Source: Patiria pectinifera (lineage: Eukaryota; Echinodermata; Asteroidea; Valvatida; Asterinidae). From it: a stretch of 64,000 bases of DNA. A program made the translations under genes and the position numbers. Positions 1 through 11,093 of this stretch are shown piece by piece (position 1 is the first letter of the stretch; each line of letters opens with the position of its first letter). The notes beneath the pieces are model-generated. The model was given only the letters and a program-made list of their open reading frames with translations. It did no database searches and was not told where the DNA came from. The DNA is taken from the NCBI GenBank assembly GCA_029964075.1, contig CM057149.1:34678900-34742899 (forward strand), read 5' to 3'.

Positions 1-356
1 TGGTAAGACATTAGGTTGGTTTCCTTTCAACCAGATGTTTGAAATAAGATAAGTAAACAATCCAAAACATGAAATTTGCGGGGGTTTCAGGACCTAGTGC
101 CCCTTTCATGTTATTGTTAACACACGAACGATAATCACTATCGCAGTATTACTATTAGCCCCATAAATGTGGCCAATTTACTGGCATGACTGGACTACCT
201 CCGTATTAAAGGCCACACTTCCACCATGTACAAAAAAAGTCGAACTTTGTCAAATTTTTATTTTCACATTTAGGATTATTTTATTTTTGCTTTAGAAGCA
301 TACTCAACCTCTTTATACTTATAGACTCATCAGAAAGTGCTGCCTTTTTTTGGATA
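1..356. other. No gene seen; left-edge repeat-like DNA
   Basis: AT-rich, with no convincing coding frame. Bases about 155-220 (CCCATAAATGTGGCC, then TTTACTGG, CTCCGT and GGCCACAC) recur in the same order at about 52,951-53,008, so part of this stretch belongs to a dispersed repeat. Confidence 0.5.
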
Positions 357-364
357 TTATTTTG

Positions 365-952
365 GGTAATCCTTACTTTTAGGACACCTCTATTTTTTCG
401 AGTTCTGTTCAAAACGGACTTTTGCAGATGACTGTCCAGTACCAAAGTGACTTTTGCAGGCTAAAGCAATCTTTTTTATTCATATTTATAAACCCATATG
501 TTTGTTGTAATTTTGAAAGCACTTTCAAAGAAAATGTGACTTTCCTACCCTTTTTTTGCAGTCAGACGTGCATGTTGTAGTTCTCACAACACAGTGAAAG
601 CCCTACATAATGAAAGCTCGATGCTGATTGGCTGCTAAAAAAATAAAATAAGAAGTTTATTTTTTATCAGCCAATCAGCATCGAGCTTTCATCGCATCGA
701 GCTTTCACGTTTGCCATCTTGGTTTTTGAGTCTGTTTTCTGGTTGTCATCATCGTCTTTTACCCCTGAATTTCCCTCATAAATCAAAGCCCTGCCCTCTT
801 TCCACGAAATTAAACCTGCTGATATTCAAGAAGGTGTCATTGCCAATTGTTAAAATGTGCCAAGAAATATCAGAATGTCACTTTTGAGTGTCATTTAGTC
901 AACTGTCTTTCCCTTCCTATATAGGAACGGGGTCCTAAAAGTAAGGATTACC
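365..952. mobile_element. 588-bp non-autonomous DNA transposon, 8-bp target duplication
   Basis: The ends are inverted repeats of about 22 bp (GGTAATCCTTACTTTTAGG at the left, its complement at the right, one mismatch). An 8-bp direct repeat TTATTTTG lies immediately outside at 357-364 and 953-960. Inside, 611-633 and 669-691 form a second strong hairpin (GAAAGCTCGATGCTGATTGG and its complement). There is no transposase frame, so the element would have been moved in trans. An 8-bp duplication is typical of hAT elements, but the termini lack the usual CAGTG, so the superfamily is inferred only. Confidence 0.85.
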
Positions 953-1120
953 TTATTTTGGATATTATTACACATAAGCATCCCAGAAGTGAAGAGCTGA
1001 GACATCATAGAATACAACCATTTTGTAAGAAAAATTGCGTTATTTTTTGAGAACCTCCTCAGTAGTACTAGTAGTATGCGATACCTGGATACGGAGAGAA
1101 ATAGCTCTACTGAGTGGAGC

Positions 1121-1861
1121 GTACTCCTAGAACTATGAGGCTCCGCGTGAGCGGAGCCTCATAGATGTCGAAGCCCGCAAAATTGTCTGCAGCACAAAAC
1201 ACTAATAAAGTACAAAAACGTTCATCAAAATGCAGACATTTCACACAGAACCGCTGCACAGTTTGCCCCTATACTCCGTACTTTATCTCTTGACATACTC
1301 ACATATCATGTGCGGAACTAACATAGGTGGATTCTGTCGGTTTTAGGCCAAAATGATAAAAAATATGCCCTTTCCGCACTGAGCCAACCTGACACTTGAA
1401 ACGTGCACGCATATGATCGAGCGATGATTTTTGGTTCGCTCGGAGCGCGCCGCGGGGGGTACGGTACAGGCGAAATGATAGTATGTCCATGCGTACAAGT
1501 GCATGTGCCGTTCCCCCCCCCCCCCCCCCTCGCAGCACGCTCCGAGTGAACCGAATCATCGCTCGATCATATGCGTGCACGTTTCAAGTGTCCGGTTGGC
1601 TCAGTGCGGAAAGGGCATTTTTTCATCATTTTGGCCTAAAAACCGACAGAATTCACCTATGTTAGTTCCGCACATGATACGTGAGTATGTCGAGAGATAA
1701 AGTACGGAGTATAGGGGCAAACTGTGCAGCGGTTCTGTGTGAAATGTCTGCATTTTGATGGACGTTTTTGTACTTTATTAGTGTTTTGTGCTGCAGACAA
1801 TTTTGCGGGCTTCTACATCTATGAGGCTCCGCTCACGCGGAGCCTCATAGTTCTAGGAGTA
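1121..1861. repeat. Long inverted repeat (foldback) family, copy 1
   Basis: Two arms of roughly 350 bp are near-exact reverse complements around a centre near 1,490-1,530 that includes a C15-20 run. Each arm ends in its own hairpin (CTATGAGGCTCCGC...GCGGAGCCTCATAG) and carries the landmarks CCCGCAAAATTG, CTTTATCTCTTGACATACTC and GGAGCGCGCCGCGGGGGGTA. The short frames on both strands are only the two arms read in opposite directions. A second copy follows at 1,972 and a diverged third lies at 51,609-52,567. Confidence 0.85.
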
Positions 1862-1938
1862 AGTGGAGCGTTGAATTACGGGTACCCCTCCATACCAACA
1901 GTTGGTATGGAGGGGTACCCGTAATTCAACGCTCCACT
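1862..1938. repeat. 77-bp near-perfect hairpin between two foldback copies
   Basis: The arm starting GTGGAGCGTTGAATTACGGG is followed after about 3 bases by its full complement ending GCTCCAC. GTGGAGCG also occurs near 1,116, so this is probably the abutting tip of the flanking foldback elements. Confidence 0.85.
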
Positions 1939-1971
1939 CAGTAGAGCTAGGTAGGAGAGAAGCTAGCCTAC

Positions 1972-2556
1972 TCCTAGAACTATACTCCGTTATCTCTTGA
2001 CATACTCACGTATCTTGTGTGGAACTAACATAGGTGGATTCTGTCGGTTTTTAGGCCAAAATGATGAAAAATATGCCCTTTCCGCACTGAGCCAACCTGA
2101 CACTTGAAACGTGCACGCATATGACCGAGCGATGATTTTCGGTTCGCTCGGAGCGCGCCGCGGGGGGTACGGTACAAGCGAAATGATGTGCATGCGTACA
2201 AGTGCATGTACCGTACCCCCCGCGGCGCGCTCCGAGCGAACCGAAAATCATCGCTCGATCATAATGCGTGCACGTTTCAAGTGTCAGGTTGGCTCAGTGC
2301 GGAAAGGGCATATTTTTCATCATTTTGGCCTAAAAACCGACAGAATCCACCTATGTTAGTTCCGCACAAGATACGTGAGTATGTCAAGAGATAAAGTACG
2401 GAGTATAGGGGCAAACTGTGCAGCGGTTCTGTGTGAAATGGCTGCATTTTGATGGACGTTTTTGTACTTTATTAGTGTTTTGTGCTGCAGGCAATTTTGC
2501 GGGCTTCTTGATCTATGAGGCTCCGCTCACGCGGAGCCTCATAGTTCTAGGAGTAA
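1972..2556. repeat. Long inverted repeat family, copy 2 (left arm shortened)
   Basis: Same sequence as the copy ending at 1,861. The left arm jumps from CTCCTAGAACTATA directly to CTCCGTTATCTCTTGAC, losing about 140 bp (the terminal hairpin and the CCCGCAAAATTG part) that the right arm keeps. The central loop has the exact pair GGTACGGTAC/GTACCGTACC instead of the C-run of copy 1. Confidence 0.8.
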
Positions 2557-3609
2557 AGCTAGCCCAGGTTGGACGAAGTCTTCATTGCTCCCTCCGTTAC
2601 GTAGGGAGGAAAGGGAGTCCACCTAGGCTAGGGGCGTGTTTTGGCGGCCGTAACCAATAGCTGTTTCGGTTGTCGGTCACCGGTTGAGCGTTTTAGCGAC
2701 CTCGGTTGTGCTGTGATCACGTGACTGTTCCGACCAAAGTTGAACCGAGAGCCCTAGCCGGGCCTGTGAAGCCTTCTGTCTTCAGAAGTAACTGCGGCCA
2801 CACTAATTTAAATCAAAACTGTGACTTTCACTTTTTATAAGGGTGTTGGCTCCCTTGCCTAAGCGATTCATAATATATGATATTTTTAATTTGTCACTTT
2901 ATTGCAGTTATAAGTTATGATAAACTCGTAAACAAACCTTTCAACGCGAGGCAGGCAACAGGATTGAGAAGTGAGAACGTTTGACAGTTTTGAAAAGTGC
3001 GCCCTCATGCATGCTCGCCCTTACCACATAACGTTAAGTCGTCGCTTGAGGGCGCAAACCTAGACCGTAGCTTTGTCCGAATTCCAATCGGCCTAAGGTA
3101 GCAGACCAGTAAATAAACTTCCATTGACCCCAATGGTAAATGCTCCCACTTCAAAAATTCGAGAAAAATACTCACAACTCTCCAAGGTGTTCGAGACACA
3201 CATCAAATTAAAGCTTATTTCATCATCTTTCATTTTCTTTTCAATTTTTGGGGGGTCAACTGATGACTTTTATGAGAAATTTCCATCTGAAGATGATCAC
3301 CCCTGAAAATAGTCCTGAAGCCCATCGCCATTTTGAAAAACGATGCCTACACTCCATTGCAAAGTAGAGCGCTTTTAGGGTCCAAATTACATCAAAATTA
3401 CACAGAACTGCAAGCTCCAAGTCCTGTGCACGGTTTCCACCCATATTTTTTACAAACCCTCAAGTTCATGGCCCACAGCATGCTCAAATACCGAAGATTT
3501 TGAGGGCATGCAAATCGTGATTTGGCCGGCGCAGGCAATTTCGGACCGATTTACTGGTCTGCACCCCTAAACGCGTAGAGCCGTAGCTGTAGCCGTAGAC
3601 ATTAGACAA
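2557..3609. other. No gene seen
   Basis: Unique-looking sequence with only short open frames on both strands and no splice-supported coding segment. I recognise no repeat, RNA gene or regulatory site here. Confidence 0.4.
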
Positions 3610-3611
3610 TA

Positions 3612-3850
3612 GGGAGGTTTCGCAAGCGAACGGATACGCTTACACTTACGTTTAGCTATCCGTATCCGTTTTTTACTTACGTGTAGAGAGCGAGATATGC
3701 GTGTCGTCTGCACGTTTAGCGGATAGTGAGTGGCGGATGACGTCACACGTGCAGACGACACGCATATCTCGCTCGCTACACGTAAGTAAAAAACGGATAC
3801 GGATAGCTAAACGTAAGTGTAAGCGTATCCGTTTGCTTGCGAAACCTCCC
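3612..3850. mobile_element. 239-bp palindromic MITE, TA target (Tc1/mariner-like)
   Basis: Nearly the whole element is an inverted repeat of about 110-bp arms: GGGAGGTTTCGCAAGC at the left, its complement at the right, with CGGATACGCTTACACTTACG and CGAGATATGCGTGTCGTCTG in both arms. TA dinucleotides flank it at 3,610-3,611 and 3,851-3,852, fitting a TA duplication. There is no coding capacity. A Harbinger-type 3-bp target is less well supported. Confidence 0.75.
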
Positions 3851-3918
3851 TAATAGCTCTAGAGACGCTCGTTTCGGACACAGCCTAGAATGTGCCATAT
3901 TTTGACACATTTAAATTA

Positions 3919-5066
3919 GGCAGTGTATATTTTGCCGGAGACGGCAAACCTTAAGTAAACGTTAGTTTGCCGGTGTCACGGTCTCACTTCTCCGGCGTGC
4001 TAGCTTCTCCGGGTCGATTTGGCGGATAACTGAGCACGTTACAGTGCACGTTACATGAGCACGATTCATGCTCATGTGTCCGCTGTGCTTACTTTTCCTC
4101 GGGCTGTTTTCTGAAGTCTACCAAGCCCATTAATAACACAGTGAGGGACACCCAAGAATGTGTTATGTAACACTTCCTGTGGGTCAAGTCTTGCAAGCAT
4201 TCTGGTTTGTGTTTCCTGCGTCATGCATGTGTGATGGAGGAATAATTAAGAACGAACTCCTTGGTCCGTGTTCCTTGCTCGTTCGTGGTCCATTTTGTCC
4301 TTATTTTTGCAACCACGGCTTAAAATAAATGTGCATTTCAAATTCAAGTCTTTAATATTGGGAGTTAATAGTGCGCGCCACGAAAATTCTATGCATACAA
4401 ATATCTTACGTACACAAGTACAGCCCCGAAAAACTCAGCACACTAATACAGTGACGAAACCGAGTGTACACTACTGCGCAATTTTGTGCATGCGTGTTGA
4501 AGCGAAATTTCCGTTTTGGAGAAGCTAGCACGCCGGAGAAGTGAGACCGTGACACCGGATATGCACTGAACATGCGCAGTTACTGTTTTTTTGTACTTAA
4601 ACATTTTCCGGTGACAAGTTTTAGTCTGGCTCCATGCCAAAATTATCGTTGTTACCTCGTATTCACAAGATGGGATTCAGACCATTTTATAATTTCGGAC
4701 TTTATTTCCCTTTTAAAAAAAATCCTCCAGAGCCACAAATCTGAAAAAGAAAATGTAATACTCTGCAAAAAATGTTTGAGACATGTTAAAATAATAAAAG
4801 AAGAATATTCTTATTTATTTGGGGATGAGAAAAAAACTTTAAAATGTGGTGCGGTCGGAATCAAACGCGAGTCATCCCGCTTACTAGAGTCTTTGCTTAA
4901 CCATTTCACCAAACATGCTACGCAACTATTGGTGGGAATTTAATACGTCTTATAATTCAGCCCTATTTTAAAGAGTACAGCGCCCTCTGTTGATATGGAT
5001 TGCCGCCGGCAAACCTTTAGTAATCGTTAGTTTGCCGTCATTACCTCCGGCAAAATATCCACTATC
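3919..5066. mobile_element. GGCAGTG-family DNA element, copy 1, 9-bp target duplication
   Basis: The left end GGCAGTGTATATTTTGCC and the right end GGCAAAATATCCACTATC are inverted repeats. The 9-bp duplication TTTAAATTA lies at 3,910-3,918 and 5,067-5,075. A subterminal palindrome built from CGGCAAACCTT and AACGTTAGTTTGCCG sits near both ends. A second element at 3,974-4,554 is nested inside. Related copies are at 14,292 and 50,571. A 9-bp duplication suggests a Mutator-like element; there is no transposase frame. A reversed tRNA-like segment lies near 4,858-4,920 (clearer in the 50.6-kb copy). Confidence 0.85.
3974..4554. mobile_element. 581-bp nested element with TGTCACG termini, 4-bp duplication CCGG
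   Basis: Terminal inverted repeats of about 36 bp start TGTCACGGTCTCACTTCTCC and end with the complement. CCGG is present once at the matching site in the two sister copies of the host element (GTTTGCCGGATATGC) and twice here, at 3,970-3,973 and 4,555-4,558, which fixes the insertion exactly. The short open frame inside (4,268-4,528) resembles nothing known to me. Confidence 0.85.
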
Positions 5067-5093
5067 TTTAAATTACACAATTCCAGTGGTTAA

Positions 5094-5131
5094 ATAATAA
5101 TAATAATAATAATAATAGTAATAATAATAAT
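5094..5131. repeat. (AAT)n microsatellite
   Basis: About a dozen AAT units with one AGT interruption. Confidence 0.9.
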
Positions 5132-5146
5132 TACTCTTTTTGCTGC

Positions 5147-5960
5147 AATAGGGCGACTTTCCCATAGACTTGTGCACAAACCTAAACTGTCACCTAACCC
5201 AAGTTTACCTTATCTTTTTTCCACGAAATTTAGTATTTTTACTAATTGGACCATGAGGAACCGATCTAGATGGTTTGCGACAGCAAAATTCCTTGTCCTA
5301 AGGGTCGTTTTCACAAAAGGGCGACAGTTATGTGTCGCCTTAATAAGGTGTGTCGCCCTATTGTGGACGGAGTTAGCAAAATTTATAACACCTCACCCAC
5401 AGATTCTGTGTCTTGATTGGCCGAGAGCGAGTCACATGTTACTTTCTAATTTTGCTATCTTTCTGTGCACGGCCAAAAGTACTATGCGTATAGCAACCAA
5501 AGTACTATGCGCATAGCAACCAAAGTACTATTTCCACGGCGCGGTATTTGTGTGTAAATGCATGCTGGTGTGCGCGTTGCGCGTTGTGCGTAGCGCGTAT
5601 TATTCCAAAGAGAGCGCGCCGCAGACTTGGGTTCAAACATTTCGTAAAGGGGTAGTTTTTAAGAGAGAAATACATTTTCCACCCATTTTGTATTGAAATT
5701 GAAGTTTAGTTCAGCTCTGTTCAGATTTAAATAATTTAAAATATTAAAATCAAGCAGAATCTGTGGGTGAAGTGTTATAAAACAAATATTGAATGCTTTA
5801 TCTCGTGGTGAAGTAAAACTAGCCTCCCTCGGTGATCCATGGATCATTCTATTTTCCCTCGGCTTCGCCTCGGGAAAATAGAATCTCCATGGATCACCTC
5901 GGGAGGCTAGTTTTACTACACCACTCGAAGCATTCAATATTTGTATACTGTCGCCCTATT
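5147..5960. mobile_element. Probable non-autonomous element with nested inverted repeats
   Basis: AATAGGGCGAC at 5,147-5,157 matches its complement at 5,950-5,960. A second pair lies at about 5,385-5,408 (ACCTCACCCACAGATTCTG) and 5,755-5,778. A third, long hairpin lies at 5,783-5,943 (ATTGAATGCT, TAAAACTAGCCTCC, GATCCATGGA) with loop CGGCTTCGCCTCGGG. The motif GTCGCCCTA occurs several times inside. I could not define a target duplication, so the limits are inferred. Confidence 0.55.
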
Positions 5961-6214
5961 ATAGCTGTTAGTAAAATAATCCTACTTTTAAAAGTTATTT
6001 CCGATTATTATTATCATCTCGTTCAAAGCGCGTTTTGTAGCCCAATTGGGCTGTTCCAGGACCTAGTGACCTAGTGGTCACAGCTGGTCTGTTGTACATT
6101 TACTTACCTTTGTATTTTAAAATATTGTATATTTCTATATTTGCTTGTCATTTTTCGTTTGTAATTTCATGCTGATTTTAAACTGATTTTGACATTTTTC
6201 TTGTTAATTCTAAG

Positions 6215-6756
6215 GCGAGGGTAATTATCAGCACCCAGACTCTAAGTGGTCTTAAACAGAGTGATAAATACCGACGGAGCACATATTTATTCCCATTCAT
6301 AAATACCTTTTCGGTAAAAAAAAATCATATAATTCGTTCAAAACATTCCGATTTTGTTCAACAAATTCACTTTATGCTTTTTGAAACATCCCTCCTGCAA
6401 AATAATGGAGTGTTCAGCTGGCGAGTAAGATGTAAACAACCCTTTTATGGAGATTGACGCGCGCGTGTCATGTTCTACGCGATGTCGCGCAGAACGCACC
6501 TGGCGCGTTGCGTTTTGAATTTAGAACTATAAAATTCTAACTCCCTGGTAGTGTTGCGCATGCCTACGTGAGGATTGTGAACGTTCAACCAATGAAACGA
6601 TAAGAGGCACTGGATTTTTAGGAGTCCACATTTTATTGTGACACTGGAAAAGTGTTTAAGACCAGCTAGCCATGTCTTTATCATCCGTTTAAGACTGGCC
6701 ACGTGATGGGCTCTCGACCAATAGGAATGCGTAAACTGTCTTAGGTATTTATGAAT
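6215..6756. repeat. Dispersed repeat, copy 1 (partner 18,821-19,361)
   Basis: This 540-bp block is about 95 percent identical to 18,821-19,361, from GCGAGGGTAATTATCAGCAC to TAGGTATTTATGAAT. ATTCATAAATACC near 6,295 and GGTATTTATGAAT at the right end are inverted repeats, pointing to an internal element of about 460 bp. The left hairpin arm present in the other copy is missing here. A diverged copy in reverse orientation is at about 56,735-56,945. Confidence 0.8.
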
Positions 6757-6795
6757 TTGTGTTTAAAGGGATTTTCTATATGTTACTCTGTAAGC

Positions 6796-6890
6796 GCCCT
6801 AGGCTGGAGCATTGTTGTTGTTGTTTTTTATGGATTGGGCGCTATATAAATCTTTGCTTATTATTACTATTATTATTATTATTATTATCT
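6796..6890 (+). repeat. SINE 3' tail plus (TTA)n
   Basis: AGCGCCCTAGGCTGGAGC...GGGCGCTATATAAATC followed by a TTA-rich microsatellite is the end structure of tRNA-derived SINEs in many marine invertebrates. The 5' part is absent. The tandem array starts directly after the tail. Confidence 0.6.
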
Positions 6891-6910
6891 ATACTACAAT
6901 TCAAGGAATC

Positions 6911-6964
<54 letters not shown>

Positions 6965-7611
6965 CGCCGATTATCTCCAGAACCGGGCACCGTATGAAGT
7001 TGAAAATCGGCGGGTTTATTGCTCGGGACAGCCGAATGTGCAGTGTCAAGTTTCAAGTGGTTTGGACCAGCGGTTCTCGAAAAGCTGCAAAAAAGCTGTA
7101 TTTTCTGAAGCCTAGCGCGCCAGAATATAGCCTAGAACTCTGCGCACTGATGTTCTTTTCAATTGTTTACGTCATGTTTGAGCAAGAGCGCGCGTGCTTA
7201 ATATGACCAACAATGGAAAAGAGGTCGGGCACATTGTAGGGCGATAGCACTGCACACCCTGTCTTCGTACGTACATAAAATACGTGAGTGGCATGCACGG
7301 GCACATGCATTTTGTAGTCAACTGAGCAACCATCACTGCACTGTATGTAGGCAGTCGACTGAGCAACTCTAATACAATATGGTATCGCCCTACAACTACG
7401 CCCTACAGTTGTAGGGCGACACCATATTGTCCAGTAGGGGAAAATATCAGTGCCGGGGGGTGACGACATTTTGTGCGTTTAACTTGCGAGTGTGCGTTCA
7501 CACCATTGAATAATGCGTTTTTTTGCACGAGCTGCAGTTCTCAACTGTCCGTTCCGAACACGCACATTTTCGACTGGCCCTGCACTAGTCTATACTACAA
7601 TTCAAGGAATC

Positions 7612-7661
<50 letters not shown>

Positions 7662-8298
7662 CGCCGATTATCTCCAGAACCGGGCACCGTATGGAGTTGA
7701 AAATCGGCGGGTGTATTGCTCGGGACAACCGAATGTGCAGTGCCAAGTTTGAAGTGGTTTGGACCAGCGGTTCTCGAAAAAGCTGCAAAAAAGCTGTATT
7801 TTCTGAAGCCTAGCGTGCCAGAATATAGCCTAGAACTCCGCGCACTGATGTTCTTTTCAATTGTTTACGTCATGTTTGAGCAAAAGCGCGCGTGCTTGAT
7901 ATGACGCAACAATGGAAAAGAGGTCGGGCACATTGTAGGGCGATAGCACCGCGCACCATGTCTTCGTACGTGAGTGGCATGCACGGGCACGGGCACATGC
8001 ATTTTGTAGTTAACTGAGCAACCATCACTGCACTGTATGTAGGCGGTCGACTGAGCAACTCTAATACAATATGGTACCGCCCTACGCCCTACAGTTGTAG
8101 GGCGATACCATATTGTCCAGTAGGGGTAAATATCAGTTCCGGGGGTTAACGACATTTTGTGCGTTTAACTTGCGAGTGTGCGTTCACACCATTGAATAAT
8201 GTGCGTTATTTGCACGAGCTGCAGTTCTCAACTGCCCCTTCCGAACACGCACATTTTCGACTGGCCCTGCACTAGTCTATACTACAATTCAAGGAATC

Positions 8299-8340
<42 letters not shown>

Positions 8341-9980
8341 CGCCGATTATCTCCAGAACCGGGCACCGTGTGAAGTTGAAAATCGGCGGGTGTATTGCTC
8401 GGGACAACCGAATGTGCAGTGTCAAGTTTGAAGTGGTTTGGACCAGCGGTTGTCGAAAAAGCTGCAAAAAAGCAGTATTTTCTGAAGCCTAGCGCGCCAG
8501 AATATAGCCTAGAACTCCGCGCACTGATGTTCTTTTCAATTGTTTACGTCATGTTTGAGCAAGAGCGCGCGTGCTTGATATGACGCAACAATGGAAAAGA
8601 GGACGGGCACGCGCACGTTTATTGTTGGGCAATACCATTTTCCAGTATGGGTGAATAGCACTGCATATTATGTTTCCGTACGTGATGACTACACGGGCAC
8701 ATGCATTTTGCAGTCGATTGAACCACTACTGTAGGCGGTGGATTGAGCAACCTTACTCACGTAGGTGAGTAGCTGCACGGGCTTATGGGTGAATATCAGT
8801 GCCGGGGATGGCCTGGCGACATGTACAAAGTGCGCTCAACCTATGAGTGTGAGTTTAACCTGTGAAAACAACACAATTGAATCGTGTGCGTTGTTTGCAT
8901 GATATGAGCATTTTGAAATTGCCCCTAACGAACAGGTGCATTTTTTTGACGGGCCCTGCAAAAAGGACGGGCACATTGTAGGGCGATAGCACTGCACACC
9001 ATGTCTTCGTACGTACATATACGTGAGTGGCTGCACGGGCACATGCATTTTGTACTCAACTGAGCAACCATCACTGCACTGTATGTAGGCGGTCGACTGA
9101 GCAACTCTAATACAATATGGTATCGCCCTACAACTACGCCCTACAGTTGTAGGGCGACACCATATTGTCCAGTAGGGGAAAATATCAGTGCCGGGGGTGA
9201 CGACATTTTGTGCGTTTAACTTGGGAGTGTGCGTTCACACCATTGAATAATGTGCGTTATTTGCACGAGCTGCAGTTCTCAACATGCCCCTTCCGAACAC
9301 GCACATTTTCGACTGGCCCTGCACTAGTCTTACTATAATTCACTGAATCTCTGTCTGTCTGTCTGTCCGTCGATTATCTCCAGAACCGGGCACCGTATGA
9401 AGTTGAAAATCGGCGGGTATATTTTTCGGGACAACAGAATGTGCAGTGCAAAGTTTGAAGTTGTTTTGACCAGCGGTTCGCGAAAAAGCTGCAAAAAGCA
9501 GTATTTTCTGAGGCAAATGTGGCAGTATATAGCTTAGAACATAACACCCGCACGCACTGCCGTTCTTTTCAATTGTTTACGTCATGTTTAAGCTAAAGCG
9601 CGCGAGCTCAATAATTATGACGCAAACAATGCAAAAAGGACGGGCACGCGCGCGTGTATTGCAGGGCGATACACTGTCCAGTATGGGTGAATACTAATGG
9701 ATCAATGGGTGAATAGCACTGCATACCTACCATGTTTTCGTATGTACACGGGCACATTATTTTTGCAGTCGACTGAGCGACCATTGCAGGTGGTCGAACT
9801 TCAAACTTGGCAAAAATTTTGACGTAAGTGTGCGTTCAACCTGTGAAAACAACACCATTGAATCGCGTGCGTTGTTTGCACGAGCAGTTCTCAAACCTCC
9901 GCAAGTATGCAACCTATACCAGCGGCAAAGCAATTTGCGTTTCCCGAACATGCACATTTTAGACGGGCACTGCACTAGTT
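6889..9980 (+). repeat. Tandem array of ~690-bp units with (CTGT)n
   Basis: Units begin at 6,889, 7,590, 8,277 and 9,329 with CTATACTACAATTCAAGG (the last one degenerate), then (CTGT)n of decreasing length (about 14, 12, 11 and 4 repeats), then CCAGAACCGGGCACCGT. Each unit ends in GGCCCTGCACTAGT. A hairpin built from TATCGCCCTACA and TGTAGGGCGA(C/T)ACCATA lies in the second half. The third unit is longer (about 1,050 bp) because it carries an extra diverged partial unit near 8,600-8,960. Open frames here are by-products of the 4-base repeat. Confidence 0.85.
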
Positions 9981-9984
9981 ATTA

Positions 9985-10262
9985 ATAATTTCTGGTAATG
10001 AATCCAAGGATTCCTCAAAAGCGCCCTAGGCACTGTAGCTCGCAAGCCTGAAGAAACCTGTGGAGAGAAGACAGTGAGAGGAAGTTACAGTTTTAGAGGT
10101 GGGAGGAAAAGCCCAGAAGAATATTCTGGGGAAACCCCACGGAATCAGGTAGGGACTGAAAACCCAATCCACATATTGGCCCAGGCGGGATTCGAACCCG
10201 GGTCACAGCGGTGGAAGGCGGGGAAAGTACCGCTACCTGACTCCCCAAAACATCCACACAAC
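9985..10262 (-). mobile_element. tRNA-derived SINE
   Basis: On the minus strand a tRNA-like head has a good B box (GGGTTCGAATCCCGC, complement of 10,187-10,201). It is followed by a body with TTTCCCCAGAATATTC and TTTTCCTCCCACCTC, then TGCCTAGGGCGCTTTTG. This head-body order is that of tRNA-derived SINEs. Confidence 0.7.
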
Positions 10263-10395
10263 TATATAAACATCCACACAACTATCCTTTCAAAACTGGG
10301 CGTTTTTGTGTTATTCCTGTATTATGCGTGCGCGAATGAATTTCGGGGTCCACTTTTGCGACCTTATATAATTCGAGCTGTTTGGATGCTAGTTG

Positions 10396-10930
10396 TACGG
10401 AAGTGTATTTAGGACATGACCCAAAAAAATTTCCGGCCCTCTATTCCGCCCGGGCGGATTACTATTTCGCCCGGGCGGATTACTTATTCGCCTGGGCGAA
10501 AATTATTTCGCCCGGGTGGATTACTAATTCGCCCAGGCGAATTACTATGTCGCCCGGGCGGATTGCTATTTCGCCTGGGCGGATTTCTAATTCGACCTGG
10601 CAAATTACTATTTCGCCCGGACGGATTACTAATTCGCCTGGGCGAATTAGTAGTCTGCCCGGCCGGGAGAATTAGTAATCTGCCCTGGCGAATCAGTAGT
10701 CCGCCCGGGCGAATTAGTAATCCGCCCGGGCGGAATAGTAATCCGCCCGGGCGGAATAGTAATCCGCCCGGGCGGAAAAGTAATCCGCCTGGCAAAATGC
10801 TAATCCGACCGGGGGAAATAGTAATCCGCCCGGGGGAAATAGTAATCCGCACGGGCGAAATAGTAATCCGCCCGGGCGAAATAGTGGGCCTACAAGATAT
10901 TTTCGGTCATGTCCTTAATACGCTTCCGTA
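10396..10930. repeat. Inverted 21-bp minisatellite bounded by inverted repeats
   Basis: About 20 units of 21 bp based on CGCCCGGGCGGATTACTAATT fill 10,440-10,885. Left of about 10,650 they read GGATTACTATTTCGCCC; right of it they read as the complement, GGGCGAAATAGTAATCC, so the array is a large imperfect palindrome. The flanks ACGGAAGTGTATTTAGGACA (10,397-10,416) and its complement (10,910-10,929) extend the inverted repeat. Because 21 is a multiple of three, open frames run on both strands with a 7-residue repeat like PGRITIS; I do not regard them as genes. Confidence 0.8.
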
Positions 10931-11093
10931 TAGTTGTGATTTCATTCGTACGCGTAAAAGTGTTCACCTTTTGCGGACGTTGAAGAAACCACAATTTTTT
11001 TTGCATTGGTGATTGGTCACTGCGCGGTGTTCACGTGTATCCGGTTTGTAAGTGTGACGTCATCTCAACTTAGCCATGCTTTAGGCCAAAAAA

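Noticed and set aside
2111..2660. Frames of 80-82 codons in the 1-2.7 kb region
   Set aside because: Mirror images of the foldback arms (same peptide in opposite orientations); no independent coding evidence.
10416..11012. 198-codon frame with PGRITIS-like repeats, plus a matching frame on the other strand
   Set aside because: A consequence of a 21-bp inverted minisatellite; both strands are open for the same reason.
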